From: Salinicola lusitanus
Lineage (GTDB): Bacteria; Pseudomonadota; Gammaproteobacteria; Pseudomonadales; Halomonadaceae
DNA: 64,000 nucleotides
Direction of reading: 5' to 3'
NCBI RefSeq assembly: GCF_003206045.1
Contig: NZ_PZJM01000017.1
Location: forward strand, 32,491 to 96,490
Shown here: positions 1 to 10,295 of the stretch, in pieces
Layout: the number at the start of each line of letters is the position of its first letter
Numbering within the stretch: position 1 is the first letter of the stretch
Notes under the pieces: model-generated
Database searches by the model: none
Told to the model about the DNA's origin: nothing
The model's input: only the letters and a program-made list of their open reading frames with translations
Program-made: the position numbers and the translations under genes

Positions 1-348
1 TGGGCAGCCGGTTTTCTTTTGGGACAAAGGTCAGGCTCGAGGGCTTCAATGGCGCGGGAGAGCGCTGGATTCGGCGATTCGCCCCTCGCGCTGTTGGAGC
101 CGCTGCTGCCGCCGTTCCACCACGCTCAGCAGCGCATCAAGGGCATCGGAAACGGGATGGCCGGGAGGTGCCCATCAAATCGAGGGGCGCAGGGCGCCCT
201 CAGGCGTCGTGAGCGCTGTCGATTGGCTGCTCGGACTCTCCAGGTCGGTCGAAAGAGTCGCAAGAGCCACTCCGCGATGGGGATTGATCCCGGTTCGGGT
301 TCGTCACGGACTGCCGGCACACTCTCTCCGGATCATTGGAGCAGAATC
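1..348. other. Window edge, no gene recognised
   Basis: I see no convincing coding region here. Reading frames in both directions are Arg/Ser/Pro-rich, as expected of chance frames in GC-rich DNA. The stretch may be the far end of an intergenic region downstream of uvrA or part of a feature cut by the window edge. Confidence 0.4.
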
Positions 349-349
349 G

Positions 350-379
350 CCATAGGGCGCCTGCGAAAGCGCCCTATGG
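350..379 (-). terminator. Hairpin downstream of uvrA
   Basis: Perfect 11-bp inverted repeat (CCATAGGGCGC / GCGCCCTATGG) with an 8-nt loop, starting 7 bases beyond the uvrA stop codon. There is no strong T-run after the stem on the minus strand, so it is a terminator-like or 3'-end stabilising hairpin rather than a textbook intrinsic terminator. Confidence 0.6.
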
Positions 380-385
380 CCGGAC

Positions 386-3238
386 TCAGGCGCGCTTGGC
401 CTTGCGCACCTTGGGGGTGGGCAGCAACGGTGCCAGGAAATTGCCGGTGTGGGAGTGTTCAAGCCCCGCCACCTGTTCCGGCGTGCCCTCCGCGATGATG
501 CGGCCACCGCCGGAGCCACCTTCCGGGCCCAGATCGATGATCCAGTCGGCAGTCTTGATCACATCGAGGTTATGCTCGATCACCACCACCGTATTGCCGT
601 GGTCACGTAGCCGATGCAGCACGCCGAGCAACTGCCGGATATCCTCGAAGTGCAGCCCGGTGGTGGGCTCGTCGAGAATGTAGAGCGTCTGGCCGGTATC
701 GCGCTTGGCCAGCTCGCGAGCCAGCTTGACGCGCTGCGCCTCGCCGCCGGAGAGGGTGGTGGCGCTCTGGCCCAGGCGGACGTAGGAGAGCCCCACGTCC
801 ATCAGCGTCTGCAGGCGCCGGGCGATCGCTGGCACAGGGCTGAAGAACTCCAGTGCTTCTTCGATGGTCATCTCGAGCACTTCGTGGATGCTCTTGCCCT
901 TGTAGTGGATCTCCAGCGTCTCTCGGTTGTAGCGCTTGCCCTTGCAGACGTCGCAGGGGACGTAGATATCCGGCAGGAAGTGCATCTCCACCTTGATCAT
1001 GCCCTCGCCCTGGCACGCCTCGCAGCGCCCGCCCTTGACGTTGAAGCTGAAACGTCCCGGCTTGTAGCCGCGGGCCCGCGCCTCCTGGGTGCCCGAGAAG
1101 AGCTCGCGGATGGGGGTGAAGATACCGGTGTAAGTGGCAGGGTTGGAGCGTGGCGTGCGGCCTATCGGGCTCTGGTCGATGTCGATGATCTTGTCGAGCT
1201 GATCGAGACCCTCGATGCTGCGATAGGGCGCTGCCGTCAGTGTGGTGGCGCGATTGAGTTCACGGGCCGCGATCGGCATCAGGGTCGAGTTGATCAGGGT
1301 CGATTTACCGGAGCCGGAGACGCCGGTGACGCAGACGAACAGCCCCAGCGGCAATGCCAGGTCGACATCCTGCAGGTTGTTGCCGGTGGCGCCACGCAGA
1401 TGAAGCTGCTTGTCCGGGTTGACCGGGATGCGGTACGGGGGAACCTCGATACAGCGTTTCCCGGAGAGGTACTGGCCCGTCAACGACTCCGGCGTCGTCT
1501 CGATGTCGTGGGGCGTTCCCTGGGCCACGATGGTGCCACCATGCACGCCGGCGCCAGGGCCGATATCGAGCACGTGGTCGGCAGCGCGAATGGCGTCTTC
1601 GTCATGCTCGACCACGATCACCGTATTGCCCAGATCGCGCAGGCGTATCAACGTGCGCAGCAGACGATCGTTGTCGCGCTGATGGAGGCCGATCGAGGGC
1701 TCGTCGAGGATGTACATCACTCCGACCAGGCCGGCACCGATCTGGCTGGCCAGACGAATGCGCTGGGCTTCGCCGCCGGAGAGCGTGTCTGCGCTGCGCT
1801 CCAGAGTCAGGTAGTCGAGCCCGACGTTGACCAGGAATTCGAGTCGTGCGTGGATCTCGTGGACGATCTTGACCGCGATTTCGCCCTTCCTCCCGGGAAG
1901 CGTCAACTGGCGGAAATAGTTCCAGGCTTCGCCCACCGGCATCCGGGTCAGCGTCGGAAGATTGTTGCCGTCGATGAACACATGGCGCGCCTCGCGCTTG
2001 AGGCGGGTCCCGTCGCAGGTGGGGCAGGGCCGCACCGCCAGGTACTTGGCCAGATCGTCGCGAACCATCGACGACTCGGTCTCGCGATAGCGACGCTCCA
2101 GGTTGGGCAGCACGCCCTCGAAGGGGTGCTCGCGGGTCACCTTGCGGCCGCGGTCGTTGACGTAGCTGAAGGCGATGTCGTCCTTGCCGCTGCCATTGAG
2201 TACGATATCGCGCTCATGTCGGGCGAGCTCGTTCCACGGCGTATCCAGCGTGAACCGATAGTGCTCGGCGACCGCCTGCAGCTGGCTGAAGTAGTAGATG
2301 CTGCGACGATCCCAGCCCTTGATCGCGCCCTCGGCCAGCGACAGCTCCGGATGACTGATCAGCTTGTCCGGATCGAAGAACTGACGCACGCCCAGGCCGT
2401 CGCAGGTCGGACAGGCGCCGGCCGGGTTGTTGAACGAGAACAGCCTGGGTTCCAGTTCGCTCAGCGAGTAGCCGCAGATCGGGCAGGCGAAGCGTGACGA
2501 AAACGCCAGGTCATCCTGCTCGCCATCCATGAAGTGGATGATGGCGGTGCCATCGGCCAGATTGAGTGCGGTCTCGAAGGACTCGGCCAGACGCTGCTGC
2601 AGGTCCGGGCGAACCTTGATGCGGTCCACCACCACGCTGATGTCGTGCTTGCGTTTCTTGTCGAGCGCCGGCACGTCGTCGAGTTCGACGGTATGCCCGT
2701 CGATCACGGCACGCACGAAACCCTGGGCGCGCAGCTCGCTGATCAACTGGAGGTGCTCGCCCTTGCGGCCCTTGACCACCGGCGCCAGCAGCATCAGCCG
2801 GCTGCCCTCGGGCAGCGCCAGCACCTGATCGACCATCTGCGAGACGGTCTGCGCCTCCAGTTCCTCGTCGTGATCCGGGCATCGCGGCGTGCCGGCACGA
2901 GCGAACAGCAGCCGGAGATAGTCGTAGATCTCGGTGATGGTACCGACGGTGGAGCGCGGATTGTGCGAGGTCGATTTCTGCTCGATGGAGATGGCCGGCG
3001 AGAGTCCCTCGATATGGTCGACGTCGGGCTTTTCCATCATCGACAGGAACTGGCGGGCATAGGTCGAGAGGGATTCGACATAACGTCGCTGCCCCTCGGC
3101 GTAGAGCGTGTCGAACGCGAGTGAAGACTTGCCCGAACCGGAGAGACCGGTTACCACGATCAACTTGTCGCGCGGCAGTTCGACATCAATGTTCTTCAGG
3201 TTATGGGTCCGTGCGCCCCTGACCAGAATGCTGTCCAT
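386..3238 (-). CDS. uvrA: UvrA, excinuclease ABC subunit A
   Basis: Damage-recognition ATPase of nucleotide excision repair, acting in the cytoplasm with UvrB. The protein is 950 aa, close to the usual ~940. It has two ABC modules. The first has Walker [10 protein letters not shown] near residue 30 and the second has GVSGSGKST. Two LSGGEAQR signatures and two LDEP Walker B motifs are present. Both zinc sites are intact (CPIC...CPTC, and [10 protein letters not shown] with CDVCKGK). It starts with [14 protein letters not shown], typical of the family. It is transcribed divergently from the MFS gene. I saw no clear LexA box upstream, so SOS control is not evident from sequence. Identification is secure. 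Confidence 0.98.
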   Translation of the reverse strand: MDSILVRGARTHNLKNIDVELPRDKLIVVTGLSGSGKSSLAFDTLYAEGQRRYVESLSTYARQFLSMMEKPDVDHIEGLSPAISIEQKSTSHNPRSTVGTITEIYDYLRLLFARAGTPRCPDHDEELEAQTVSQMVDQVLALPEGSRLMLLAPVVKGRKGEHLQLISELRAQGFVRAVIDGHTVELDDVPALDKKRKHDISVVVDRIKVRPDLQQRLAESFETALNLADGTAIIHFMDGEQDDLAFSSRFACPICGYSLSELEPRLFSFNNPAGACPTCDGLGVRQFFDPDKLISHPELSLAEGAIKGWDRRSIYYFSQLQAVAEHYRFTLDTPWNELARHERDIVLNGSGKDDIAFSYVNDRGRKVTREHPFEGVLPNLERRYRETESSMVRDDLAKYLAVRPCPTCDGTRLKREARHVFIDGNNLPTLTRMPVGEAWNYFRQLTLPGRKGEIAVKIVHEIHARLEFLVNVGLDYLTLERSADTLSGGEAQRIRLASQIGAGLVGVMYILDEPSIGLHQRDNDRLLRTLIRLRDLGNTVIVVEHDEDAIRAADHVLDIGPGAGVHGGTIVAQGTPHDIETTPESLTGQYLSGKRCIEVPPYRIPVNPDKQLHLRGATGNNLQDVDLALPLGLFVCVTGVSGSGKSTLINSTLMPIAARELNRATTLTAAPYRSIEGLDQLDKIIDIDQSPIGRTPRSNPATYTGIFTPIRELFSGTQEARARGYKPGRFSFNVKGGRCEACQGEGMIKVEMHFLPDIYVPCDVCKGKRYNRETLEIHYKGKSIHEVLEMTIEEALEFFSPVPAIARRLQTLMDVGLSYVRLGQSATTLSGGEAQRVKLARELAKRDTGQTLYILDEPTTGLHFEDIRQLLGVLHRLRDHGNTVVVIEHNLDVIKTADWIIDLGPEGGSGGGRIIAEGTPEQVAGLEHSHTGNFLAPLLPTPKVRKAKRA

Positions 3239-3270
3239 GACTACCTCGTGCTGCGACGCGGGAAACGACC

Positions 3271-3300
3271 ATTATAGGTCGCGGATCAAAGGCCCGGCAA
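3271..3300 (-). promoter_or_regulatory. Sigma-70 promoter of uvrA
   Basis: On the minus strand, TTGCCG (3295-3300) and a perfect TATAAT (3271-3276) are separated by 18 bp, 33 bases upstream of the uvrA start. This is a good match to the sigma-70 consensus. Confidence 0.6.
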
Positions 3301-3327
3301 AGCCGGCTGCTTTCACTGGAGAAGGGC

Positions 3328-3348
3328 GAGCGGTAAAATGCACCGCTC
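3328..3348 (+). promoter_or_regulatory. Inverted repeat over the putative yajR -10
   Basis: A 7-bp inverted repeat (GAGCGGT / ACCGCTC) brackets TAAAAT at 3334-3339, which would serve as a -10 box about 60 bases before the MFS start. TTTCAC lies 17 bp upstream but is a poor -35. The overlap of palindrome and -10 could mean a repressor site. This is inference only. Confidence 0.3.
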
Positions 3349-3399
3349 ATCCCGAATCATCCTCGGCTCGCGCCGAGTTCACCCAACGTTGCGACCTCC

Positions 3400-4782
3400 A
3401 TGACTTCTCGTTTTCTCGTTACCGAACGACGTGCCATCGTCGGGCTGGCCAGCCTGTACGCCTCGCGAATGCTGGGGCTATTCATGGTCCTGCCGGTGCT
3501 GGCGCTGTATGCCGATCATCTCGACGGCGCCACTCCCTTGCTTGTCGGCATGGCGCTGGGCGGCTACGGCCTGACCCAGGCCATTCTCCAGATTCCCTTC
3601 GGGCTGCTCTCCGACCGGATCGGTCGCAAGGCGGTCATCGCCGGGGGCCTGCTGCTGTTCATCATCGGCAGTATCGTCGCTGCCAGTGCCACGTCCATCA
3701 CCGGCATCATCATCGGGCGCTGCCTGCAGGGGAGCGGCGCCGTCGCCGGCGCCATCATGGCGCTGCTGGCGGATCAGACCCGCGAGGAGATCCGCACCGC
3801 CGCGATGGCGACCATCGGGCTCTCCATCGGCGTCGCATTCGCCATCGCCATGGTGGTGGGGCCCCTGATCGCGGATGTCGGCGGGCTCGCCGGCGTGTTC
3901 TGGTTCACCGCGGCGCTCTCCGCCTGCGGCCTGCTGATCCTGTGGAAACTGGTGCCGCGAGCACCGAAGCGAATGCCCCACCGGGATGTCGGCATCGATC
4001 GCCGTCAACTGCGCGCCACGCTGGGCCAGGGCGACCTGCTCCGGCTCGATTTCTCGATCTTCGCCCTCCACCTGATTCTGACGGCGTGCTTCACGGCGCT
4101 GCCGTTTCGGCTCGAGGCCCTGGGATTCGCCCCGGCAGATCATGGCTGGGTCTATCTGCCGGTGATGGCCCTGGCCTTCGTCGGCATGATCCCGCTGGTC
4201 ATCGTGGCCGAGAAGTATCGCAAGATGAAGCCGGTCTTCGTCGGCGCCGTCGCGGCGATGACATTGATTCTGCTCGGCTTCGGCGAGCTGGCGAATGATC
4301 GCGTCGCCCTGCTGATCCTACTTTGGGGCTTTTTCGTCGTCTTCAATCTACTGGAGGCGACGCTGCCGTCGATGATCAGCAAACTGGCACCGGCCGGGTC
4401 CAAGGGCACTGCCATGGGCGTCTACTCCACCAGTCAGTTCTTCGGCGCCTTTCTCGGCGGTACGCTGGGCGGCGCCCTGTCCCAGGGCTTTGGTGTCCAG
4501 AGTGTCTTCCTGGGCACGGCGGTGGTCGGGGCTATCTGGCTGGCCGTGGTCTGGAAGATGCCGGCGCCCCGCCATCTCTCCAGCGAGATCATCGCACTCG
4601 ACGAGCAATCCATGGGCATGCTCGATACACTACTCGAGCGTTTCGTCGCGGTGACCGGGGTCGAGGACGCCGTGGTCGTACCCGAAGAACAGGTCGCCTA
4701 TCTCAAGGTCGACCGACAGCGCCTGGATGTCGAGGCGCTGGCCCGTATCGCGGGCAACCAATGGCAACGAACCGACGCATGA
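3400..4782 (+). CDS. yajR: YajR-type MFS transporter with C-terminal YAM domain
   Basis: Inner-membrane major facilitator protein of 460 aa, close in length to E. coli YajR. About 12 hydrophobic segments span residues 10-395. The MFS loop motif [11 protein letters not shown] follows TM2. After the membrane part comes a soluble tail (about residues 395-460, [21 protein letters not shown]...) resembling the ferredoxin-like YAM domain that defines YajR. The substrate is unknown; the family belongs to the drug:H+ antiporters. It sits between uvrA and ssb, the arrangement I recall from Pseudomonas, and ends 34 bases before ssb. Confidence 0.85.
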   Translation: MTSRFLVTERRAIVGLASLYASRMLGLFMVLPVLALYADHLDGATPLLVGMALGGYGLTQAILQIPFGLLSDRIGRKAVIAGGLLLFIIGSIVAASATSITGIIIGRCLQGSGAVAGAIMALLADQTREEIRTAAMATIGLSIGVAFAIAMVVGPLIADVGGLAGVFWFTAALSACGLLILWKLVPRAPKRMPHRDVGIDRRQLRATLGQGDLLRLDFSIFALHLILTACFTALPFRLEALGFAPADHGWVYLPVMALAFVGMIPLVIVAEKYRKMKPVFVGAVAAMTLILLGFGELANDRVALLILLWGFFVVFNLLEATLPSMISKLAPAGSKGTAMGVYSTSQFFGAFLGGTLGGALSQGFGVQSVFLGTAVVGAIWLAVVWKMPAPRHLSSEIIALDEQSMGMLDTLLERFVAVTGVEDAVVVPEEQVAYLKVDRQRLDVEALARIAGNQWQRTDA

Positions 4783-4816
4783 CAGCGTCGCAACGCAGGA
4801 ATGCGAGGAGACAACG

Positions 4817-5416
4817 ATGGCCCGAGGTGTAAACAAAGTCATCCTGATCGGCAACCTGGGACAGGATCCGGAAGTGCGCTTCCTGCCCTCGGGGAATCCG
4901 GTGTGCAACCTGCGCATCGCGACTACCGATAGCTGGACCGATCGCCAGAGCGGCCAGCGCCAGGAACGTACGGAATGGCACAGCGTGGTGCTGTTCAACA
5001 AGCTGGCGGAGATCGCCCAGCAGTACGTCAAGAAAGGTTCGCGGATCTATATCGAGGGCCGCCTGCAGACTCGCAAATGGCAGGGCCAGGACGGTCAGGA
5101 TCGCTACTCGACCGAAATCGTCGGCAACGACATGCAGATGCTGGACTCTCGTGGCGGCGGCCAGGGCGGCGGAGATTACGCCCAGCCCCAGGGGCAGTAT
5201 GGCGGTGCGCCGCAGAATGGTGGCTACGACCAGCCGCCGCAGCAGGGCGGTTACGGCGGCAACCCGCAACAGCCGCAACAACCGCAGCAGCGCCCGGCTC
5301 AGGGCCAGCGCCCGCCGCAGCAGGGCCAGCCTGCCCCGCAACCGAACCAGAATCCGAACTACGGCGCGCCGAACCCCGGTAGCTTCGACGACTTCGACGA
5401 CGAGATTCCGTTCTAG
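4817..5416 (+). CDS. ssb: Single-stranded DNA-binding protein
   Basis: Homotetrameric SSB that coats ssDNA in replication, repair and recombination. The 199-aa protein starts [19 protein letters not shown]. The OB fold covers residues 1-115. A Gly/Gln/Pro-rich linker follows (about 115-185). The protein ends in the acidic tip DFDDEIPF that recruits partner proteins. The ATG at 4817 was chosen over longer in-frame starts because GAGGAG lies 6 bases upstream and the family N-terminus begins there. It is downstream of yajR and close to uvrA, forming a small DNA-maintenance cluster. Confidence 0.97.
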   Translation: MARGVNKVILIGNLGQDPEVRFLPSGNPVCNLRIATTDSWTDRQSGQRQERTEWHSVVLFNKLAEIAQQYVKKGSRIYIEGRLQTRKWQGQDGQDRYSTEIVGNDMQMLDSRGGGQGGGDYAQPQGQYGGAPQNGGYDQPPQQGGYGGNPQQPQQPQQRPAQGQRPPQQGQPAPQPNQNPNYGAPNPGSFDDFDDEIPF

Positions 5417-5498
5417 GACTCAGGTACCGGCGTCCAACGGCTCGTCCTTGCGGGCATCGAGTCAGTGAACCCCCGGCGCGCCGCACCGGCCGTCATCA

Positions 5499-5523
5499 AA
5501 GCGCCCCGCCTCGCGGGGCGCTT
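5499..5523 (+). terminator. Terminator-like hairpin after ssb
   Basis: Stem of 11 bp (AAGCGCCCCGC / GCGGGGCGCTT) with a 3-nt loop, 82 bases after the ssb stop. The following T-run is short (CTT GCG), so termination efficiency is uncertain. Confidence 0.65.
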
Positions 5524-5931
5524 GCGTTACGGGCGTGGACCATCCCGGCAAAATCCGCGGGTGAAAAGCGACGTTTCGGCTGGGTATCGGTGTGACAGCG
5601 ATGGCCATCGACAAGCGCGGCCTCGAGGTTCGGCGCGCAGGCAGATTCTTCTCTCGCCATGACCCAGCACCCGTGGCTTGAGCTCCTGCGGATTGTCTTT
5701 CAAAGCAAGCTTCTGGAAACCATGTTCAGCTTTCGTACCAAGGCCGCGTCATGGCAGGTTGACGTTCGTCGACCTTGGGAGCCGATGAAACAATCAAACA
5801 TATCAATATTTACTAATTTGTAAGACCGCCATTTTATCTCTAGTTTTACTTGGCTTTTAGCACCCCACTCAACGGAATTGAGTGCTCTCGCAACAGAGTG
5901 TTAACGGAAATAACGGTGGTCCTGTCCTGTA
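5524..5931 (+). promoter_or_regulatory. Non-coding pga control region
   Basis: About 400 bases without a gene. The part from about 5783 to 5860 is markedly AT-rich against the GC-rich surroundings and is where a promoter would be expected. A weak candidate is TTGTAA (5818-5823), 17 bp, TAGTTT (5841-5846). The last 65 bases hold two small stem-loops with GGA in the loop, annotated separately. No good Shine-Dalgarno sequence precedes the pgaA ATG, which fits translational control of the operon. Confidence 0.5.
5866..5914 (+). promoter_or_regulatory. Two GGA-loop hairpins, candidate CsrA/RsmA sites
   Basis: Hairpin 1 is CACTCAA (5866-5872), loop CGGAA, TTGAGTG (5878-5884). Hairpin 2 is GTTA (5900-5903), loop ACGGAAA, TAAC (5911-5914). 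Both expose GGA in a loop, the core of the CsrA/RsmA recognition element. They lie 18-66 bases upstream of the pgaA start. CsrA repression of the pgaA leader is established in E. coli. Here the role is inferred from structure and place. Confidence 0.45.
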
Positions 5932-8148
5932 ATGCGAATATCTCGCTTCCGCGGCCGAGTCGCGAAGGCCGGCGAAGGCTTTGGCTTCTCGACGAGGCCG
6001 TACGCCGCCGGCAACGGTCGCTGCCGCGCCTGTTCAACTCGATTCCCCCTCGCACTCTGCCTGCTGTCGCTCTTCGCCTATTCAGCCCAGGCAGCCGAGC
6101 GCTTTCCGGATGGGCGCTTGCCGCCCGCCGAGGCGCCGGCCTCGGCCTATGGCGAAGACGTGCGGCCAGGGCCGTCGGGGCGCCCCAATGCCGACGATCT
6201 GGCGGGCATTGCGGAACGCCAGCGTCAGCAGGGGCATCCGGCCATCGCGCTGCAACTGGCGCAGCGAGTGCTGACGTATGTCCCAGACAATCGTCAGGCC
6301 CTCCAGACGACGATCTCCAGCCTGTCCAATCTCGGGGCCTATCGCCGTGCCGAGCGGTTACGCGAGCGCTACCGGCCGGCGTGGCCGCAGGCCACGCAGG
6401 ATCGGTTTCGGGCCGATGCCGCGACGGCCCGGATCCGCAATGGGGTGCAGGAGCAGGCGCGTCACGAGCGGCGGCAGCGCTACGGAGCGCGTGACGCGGC
6501 CTTGACCGCATCGCTCGATGACCTGAATGCCAATCTGGAACGCTTCCCTCCCGGCAGCGACGCCGGCCATCGGACCCGCGTCGATCGACTGGTGGTGCTG
6601 CGCCAGTTGAACCGCTTCGAGGCGGTGGTTGCCGATTATCAGGCGCTGCAGCGTGAATCGGTCGATGTGCCGGTCTACGCCAAGGCCGCCGTTGCCGATG
6701 CCTATCTGGCTCGCCGGCAGCCGGAGCAGGCCGCACGCCTCTACCGCGAGGTGATCGAGTCGGGCGCGCGGCCATCGTTGGCAGTGCGGACCGGCTACTA
6801 CTACGCCCTGATCGAGAGCGAAGAGTACGCCGCCGCGGCCGAGGTGCTCGCGCAGTTGGACGCCGACACCCCGATCTGGCGCTCGCGGCCGAATCCGAAG
6901 ACGCCTCCGGTGCCCAATTGGGAGCGCAGCGAGGTCGATCGCCTGCAGGTGCTGGATGCCACCTATCGTCGTCACGATGGAGAGGCTCTCGAACGGGCCC
7001 GTGCGCTCTATCGGCAGGCGCCGCGCAATACCGACGTGATCAATGGCCTGTCCACCGCACAGCGTTCGAGAGGCTGGTACGAACAGGCGCAGTCGACCGC
7101 CGAACTGGCAGCGGCCTATGCGCCCAGGGATCAGGCCACGCGGCTCAACATTGCCGAGAATGCCCAGGACCTCGAGAACTTCCCGCGCTGGCAGCGCACT
7201 ATCGAACCCTTGGCGTCGCAGTTTCCCACCGACAGCGCGATTCGGCGCAACCACCTCGAATGGCAGGATCGTCAGCACTTCTCCCTCGAGGGGGAGGGCA
7301 GCTTCGGTCGCTCTCGCGGCGGGAGCGCCGTCAACGGCAGCCGCGACGGTGAATACCGGCTGCGCCTCAATTCGCCCTGGCGCGAGGATGGCTACCGCGC
7401 CTACATCGAACAATCCTGGCGCTGGGGTGACTACGACGGTGGGGCCGAGCGCCAGGATCGCTGGGGTGTCGGCATCGAACGCCGATGGTTGCGCCGGCAC
7501 TGGTGGGCCGGCGTGAGTGGCGAGAACGCCAGCGACGATCCCGGCGTCGAGCTCGGCTGGTCGCAGTGGCTCGACGATCGTTGGCAGTACCAGTTGCTGA
7601 CCCAGTTTCAGTCGCCGGAGACCCCGCTGCGCGCCGAGCGCAGCGATCAGGATGGACGCCTCTACCAGGCGCAGGTGACCTGGCGTCAGAACGAGTCGCG
7701 CCAGGCGACGCTGACGCTGGGCGCACTGGACATCAGCGACGGCAACCTGCGCAGCGACGTCTCCGCCGAGCTGACCCAGCGCGTGCAGGCTAGCGCGCAT
7801 CATCGGACCCGCCTGCTCGGCTCGCTCTCCGCCGAGCACAACAGCCAGAGCGAAACGGATTACTACAGCCCCGAGGATACCCGTTCCGCCGGAGTGACTC
7901 TCGAGCACGACTGGCTGACCTGGCGGCGCTACGACCACGCCTTCACGCAGAACGTCTCGCTGGGCACGGCCTCCGAGTGGGAGCGAGGCCACGGTAGCGC
8001 GCCGGGCTACGACGCGCGCTACGGCCACGTCTGGCAGCTGACGCGGACCTGGTCGGTCAACTACGGCGTCGGCTGGGGCAGTCATGAGTACGAGGGCGAG
8101 CGCGAAGCGCGCTGGTTCGGACAGTTAGGTTTCGAGGGAGTGCTGTGA
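5932..8148 (+). CDS. pgaA: PgaA, outer-membrane porin for poly-GlcNAc export
   Basis: Outer-membrane secretin-like porin that exports partially deacetylated poly-beta-1,6-N-acetylglucosamine. It is 738 aa, slightly shorter than E. coli PgaA (~807). The signal peptide hydrophobic core is around residues 38-58, ending SAQA/AERF, after an unusually long 36-residue basic leader. No alternative in-frame start codon exists inside that leader. TPR-like helical repeats (LAQRVLTYVPDNRQALQ and following) fill roughly residues 85-440 in the periplasm. A beta-barrel domain rich in alternating aromatic and polar residues runs to the C-terminus (WFGQLGFEGVL). It is first gene of pgaABCD and its stop overlaps pgaB. 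Confidence 0.9.
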   Translation: MRISRFRGRVAKAGEGFGFSTRPYAAGNGRCRACSTRFPLALCLLSLFAYSAQAAERFPDGRLPPAEAPASAYGEDVRPGPSGRPNADDLAGIAERQRQQGHPAIALQLAQRVLTYVPDNRQALQTTISSLSNLGAYRRAERLRERYRPAWPQATQDRFRADAATARIRNGVQEQARHERRQRYGARDAALTASLDDLNANLERFPPGSDAGHRTRVDRLVVLRQLNRFEAVVADYQALQRESVDVPVYAKAAVADAYLARRQPEQAARLYREVIESGARPSLAVRTGYYYALIESEEYAAAAEVLAQLDADTPIWRSRPNPKTPPVPNWERSEVDRLQVLDATYRRHDGEALERARALYRQAPRNTDVINGLSTAQRSRGWYEQAQSTAELAAAYAPRDQATRLNIAENAQDLENFPRWQRTIEPLASQFPTDSAIRRNHLEWQDRQHFSLEGEGSFGRSRGGSAVNGSRDGEYRLRLNSPWREDGYRAYIEQSWRWGDYDGGAERQDRWGVGIERRWLRRHWWAGVSGENASDDPGVELGWSQWLDDRWQYQLLTQFQSPETPLRAERSDQDGRLYQAQVTWRQNESRQATLTLGALDISDGNLRSDVSAELTQRVQASAHHRTRLLGSLSAEHNSQSETDYYSPEDTRSAGVTLEHDWLTWRRYDHAFTQNVSLGTASEWERGHGSAPGYDARYGHVWQLTRTWSVNYGVGWGSHEYEGEREARWFGQLGFEGVL

Positions 8149-10295
8149 TGCGATCGACCCTGCTCCATTTCGCGCTGGTCGCGCTACTGGGCGCGCTGTC
8201 GACGGCAGCGCAGGCTCGGGGAGCGCCGTCATCTCCGCCGACGACCGGCCTGCCGGGAGATGTGACGACGCTGCAGATCCCCGCCGGTCATTTCGTGACG
8301 CTCGGGTTTCACGATGTGCGGGACGATACCCGGCCCGCCGTGGATCGGGACCCTTACGCCGTCAGCACCGAACGCCTGGCGTCGCTGTTCGACTGGCTGG
8401 CGGCCAACGATTGGCACCCGATCTCCCCGGACGACATCGAGGCGGCCCGGGAGGGCAGGCGGCCGCTGCCTCCCAACGCGGTGCTGTTGAGCTTCGACGA
8501 CGGGCTGGCGAGCTTCTACAGCCGCGTCTTTCCGCTGCTACGTGCTTTCGGCTATCCGGCGCTGTTCGCGGTGGAGACCGGCTGGATCGAGCGGGTCGGG
8601 CGTGGCGACAGGGTGACGGCAGCCGCTACCGATCCGGTGGCCTCGCGGCTCGAGGAGGGGGCGGTCATCGGTGGGGACGGCGACGCTGGGGCGGCGAACG
8701 AAGTTCTCTACAACGGTCGCGAGAGAGGGGCAGAGGGTTTCGTGGATTGGGACCAGGTCCGCGAGATGCAGGCCTCGGGGCTGGTGGAAGTGGCTTCGCA
8801 CACCGATGACCTCCACCACGGGATCCTCGCCAATCCGCAGGGTAACGTGGAACCCGCAGCGCTGACACGACGCTACGATGCCGTCAGTGGCGCGTACGAG
8901 AGCGACGCCGATTACCGGCGGCGCGTTCACGCCGACCTGGTCCGCAGCGCCGAGATCATCGAGCGGCACACCGGGGTTCGGCCGCGCACCCTGGTCTGGC
9001 CCTACGGCGCGACCAACCCCGTCACCGAAAGGATAGCGAGAGAGGCGGGTTACCGGTTCACCTTCAGTCTCGGTGATCAGCGTCTCTCGATCCCGTCGAG
9101 CGGACCCGATTTCGGTCGCTTCCTGGTGATGAATGATCCCGATCCGGTGGCCGTAGAATCCCAGGTCGCGCAGACCGTCGATCCGCCCAGGCGCATTCAA
9201 CGGGCCGTGCAGGTCGACCTCGACTATCTCTACGATCCCGACCCCGATCAGGTCAATGCCAATCTCAGCGCCTTGCTGGATCGGATTCAGGCCATGCAGG
9301 TGCGCACGGTCTATCTGCAGGCCTTTGCCGATCCGGATGGGGATGGCACTGCCTCGGCACTCTACTTCCCCAACGACTACCTGCCGATGCGCGCCGATCT
9401 GTTCAATCGTGTCGCCTGGCAGCTCAAGACCCGGGCCGGGGTCGATGTCTACGCCTGGCTACCGCTGCTCGCCTTCGACCTGCCCGACGCCGAACGACAG
9501 CAGCAACTGGCGGTGCGAGCCAGGGGGAGCGACGGCAAGAGCCGGATCGCCGATCGCGACTACCGCCGGCTGAGTCCGTTCCGCCCGGCTGCACTGGCGC
9601 TCGTTCGCGGGATCTATGGCGATCTGGCCCGCAACACCCCGGGGATCGACGGCATCCTGATTCACGATGACGCCTATCTCGCCGCGGACGAAGATGCTCA
9701 GGCCTGCAACCCCGCGGCGCGGTGGCCCGGCGGTCAGCGGGCGCTTACCGACTGCGACCTGAGTGCGCGTGACAAGACCCGGGCGCTGATCGACTTCAGT
9801 CATCAGGCGGTCGCCGCCGCGCGCGAGTACGCCAATCTCAGCAACCGCTTCCGGGTGGCGCGCAATATCTACGCGCGGGTCGTGCTCGACCCCGCTGCCG
9901 AGTCGCGCTTTGCCCAGGCGCTGGATCCTTTCCTCGACAACTACGACGAGGTGGCGCTGATGGCGATGCCCTACCTCGACGACGCGGACATGGCACGCGA
10001 TGACCGTTCGGCCAGCCGCTGGCTGGATGACCTGATCGACCAGGTGATGCGCCAGCCCGACGGGCTCAGGAAGACGGTATTCGAGTTGCAGGCTTACGAC
10101 TGGGCACGGGATCGCTGGATCGAGCCCGGGCGCTTCAAGGCGTGGATGCATCAGCTGGTGCGCCGGGGCGGGCTGAACCTCGCCTACTATCCGGACGACT
10201 TCATCACCGGCATGCCGGCCTTCCAGCCCACGTTCGAGGGCATGAGCCTCAACGAATTTCCCTACTCGACCTCTCGTCTTCGGAGTCAACCATGA
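8148..10295 (+). CDS. pgaB: PgaB, poly-GlcNAc N-deacetylase with C-terminal hydrolase domain
   Basis: Periplasmic enzyme that partly deacetylates poly-beta-1,6-GlcNAc before export through PgaA. It is 715 aa. The N-terminal polysaccharide deacetylase domain (about 40-330) has LSFDDG, the metal-ligand segment ASHTDDLHHG and the WPYG motif. The C-terminal glycoside hydrolase-like domain (about 345-710) contains VQVDLDYLYD, VYLQAFADPDGDG and HDDAYL, closely resembling E. coli PgaB. Unlike E. coli PgaB, the signal peptide ends AAQA/RG with no lipobox cysteine, so the protein should be soluble or anchored otherwise. ATG 8148 overlaps the pgaA stop (TGATG). An alternative GTG lies at 8145. A GAGGGAG Shine-Dalgarno is about 8 bases upstream. 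Confidence 0.93.
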   Translation: MRSTLLHFALVALLGALSTAAQARGAPSSPPTTGLPGDVTTLQIPAGHFVTLGFHDVRDDTRPAVDRDPYAVSTERLASLFDWLAANDWHPISPDDIEAAREGRRPLPPNAVLLSFDDGLASFYSRVFPLLRAFGYPALFAVETGWIERVGRGDRVTAAATDPVASRLEEGAVIGGDGDAGAANEVLYNGRERGAEGFVDWDQVREMQASGLVEVASHTDDLHHGILANPQGNVEPAALTRRYDAVSGAYESDADYRRRVHADLVRSAEIIERHTGVRPRTLVWPYGATNPVTERIAREAGYRFTFSLGDQRLSIPSSGPDFGRFLVMNDPDPVAVESQVAQTVDPPRRIQRAVQVDLDYLYDPDPDQVNANLSALLDRIQAMQVRTVYLQAFADPDGDGTASALYFPNDYLPMRADLFNRVAWQLKTRAGVDVYAWLPLLAFDLPDAERQQQLAVRARGSDGKSRIADRDYRRLSPFRPAALALVRGIYGDLARNTPGIDGILIHDDAYLAADEDAQACNPAARWPGGQRALTDCDLSARDKTRALIDFSHQAVAAAREYANLSNRFRVARNIYARVVLDPAAESRFAQALDPFLDNYDEVALMAMPYLDDADMARDDRSASRWLDDLIDQVMRQPDGLRKTVFELQAYDWARDRWIEPGRFKAWMHQLVRRGGLNLAYYPDDFITGMPAFQPTFEGMSLNEFPYSTSRLRSQP

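Noticed and set aside
19-498. Open frame with an LLEPLLPP segment recalling IS5-type transposases
   Set aside because: The similarity stops after a few residues, and no inverted repeats or further transposase motifs follow.
614-2497. Long open frame (over 600 codons) antisense to uvrA
   Set aside because: It is a mirror of uvrA in GC-rich DNA. The translation has no family features and UvrA on the other strand is certain.
3239-3399. LexA (SOS) box before uvrA
   Set aside because: No CTG-N10-CAG with an AT-rich centre is present in the divergent region.
6358-8085. 575-codon open frame antisense to pgaA
   Set aside because: Composition is typical of an antisense frame, and PgaA is well supported on the plus strand.
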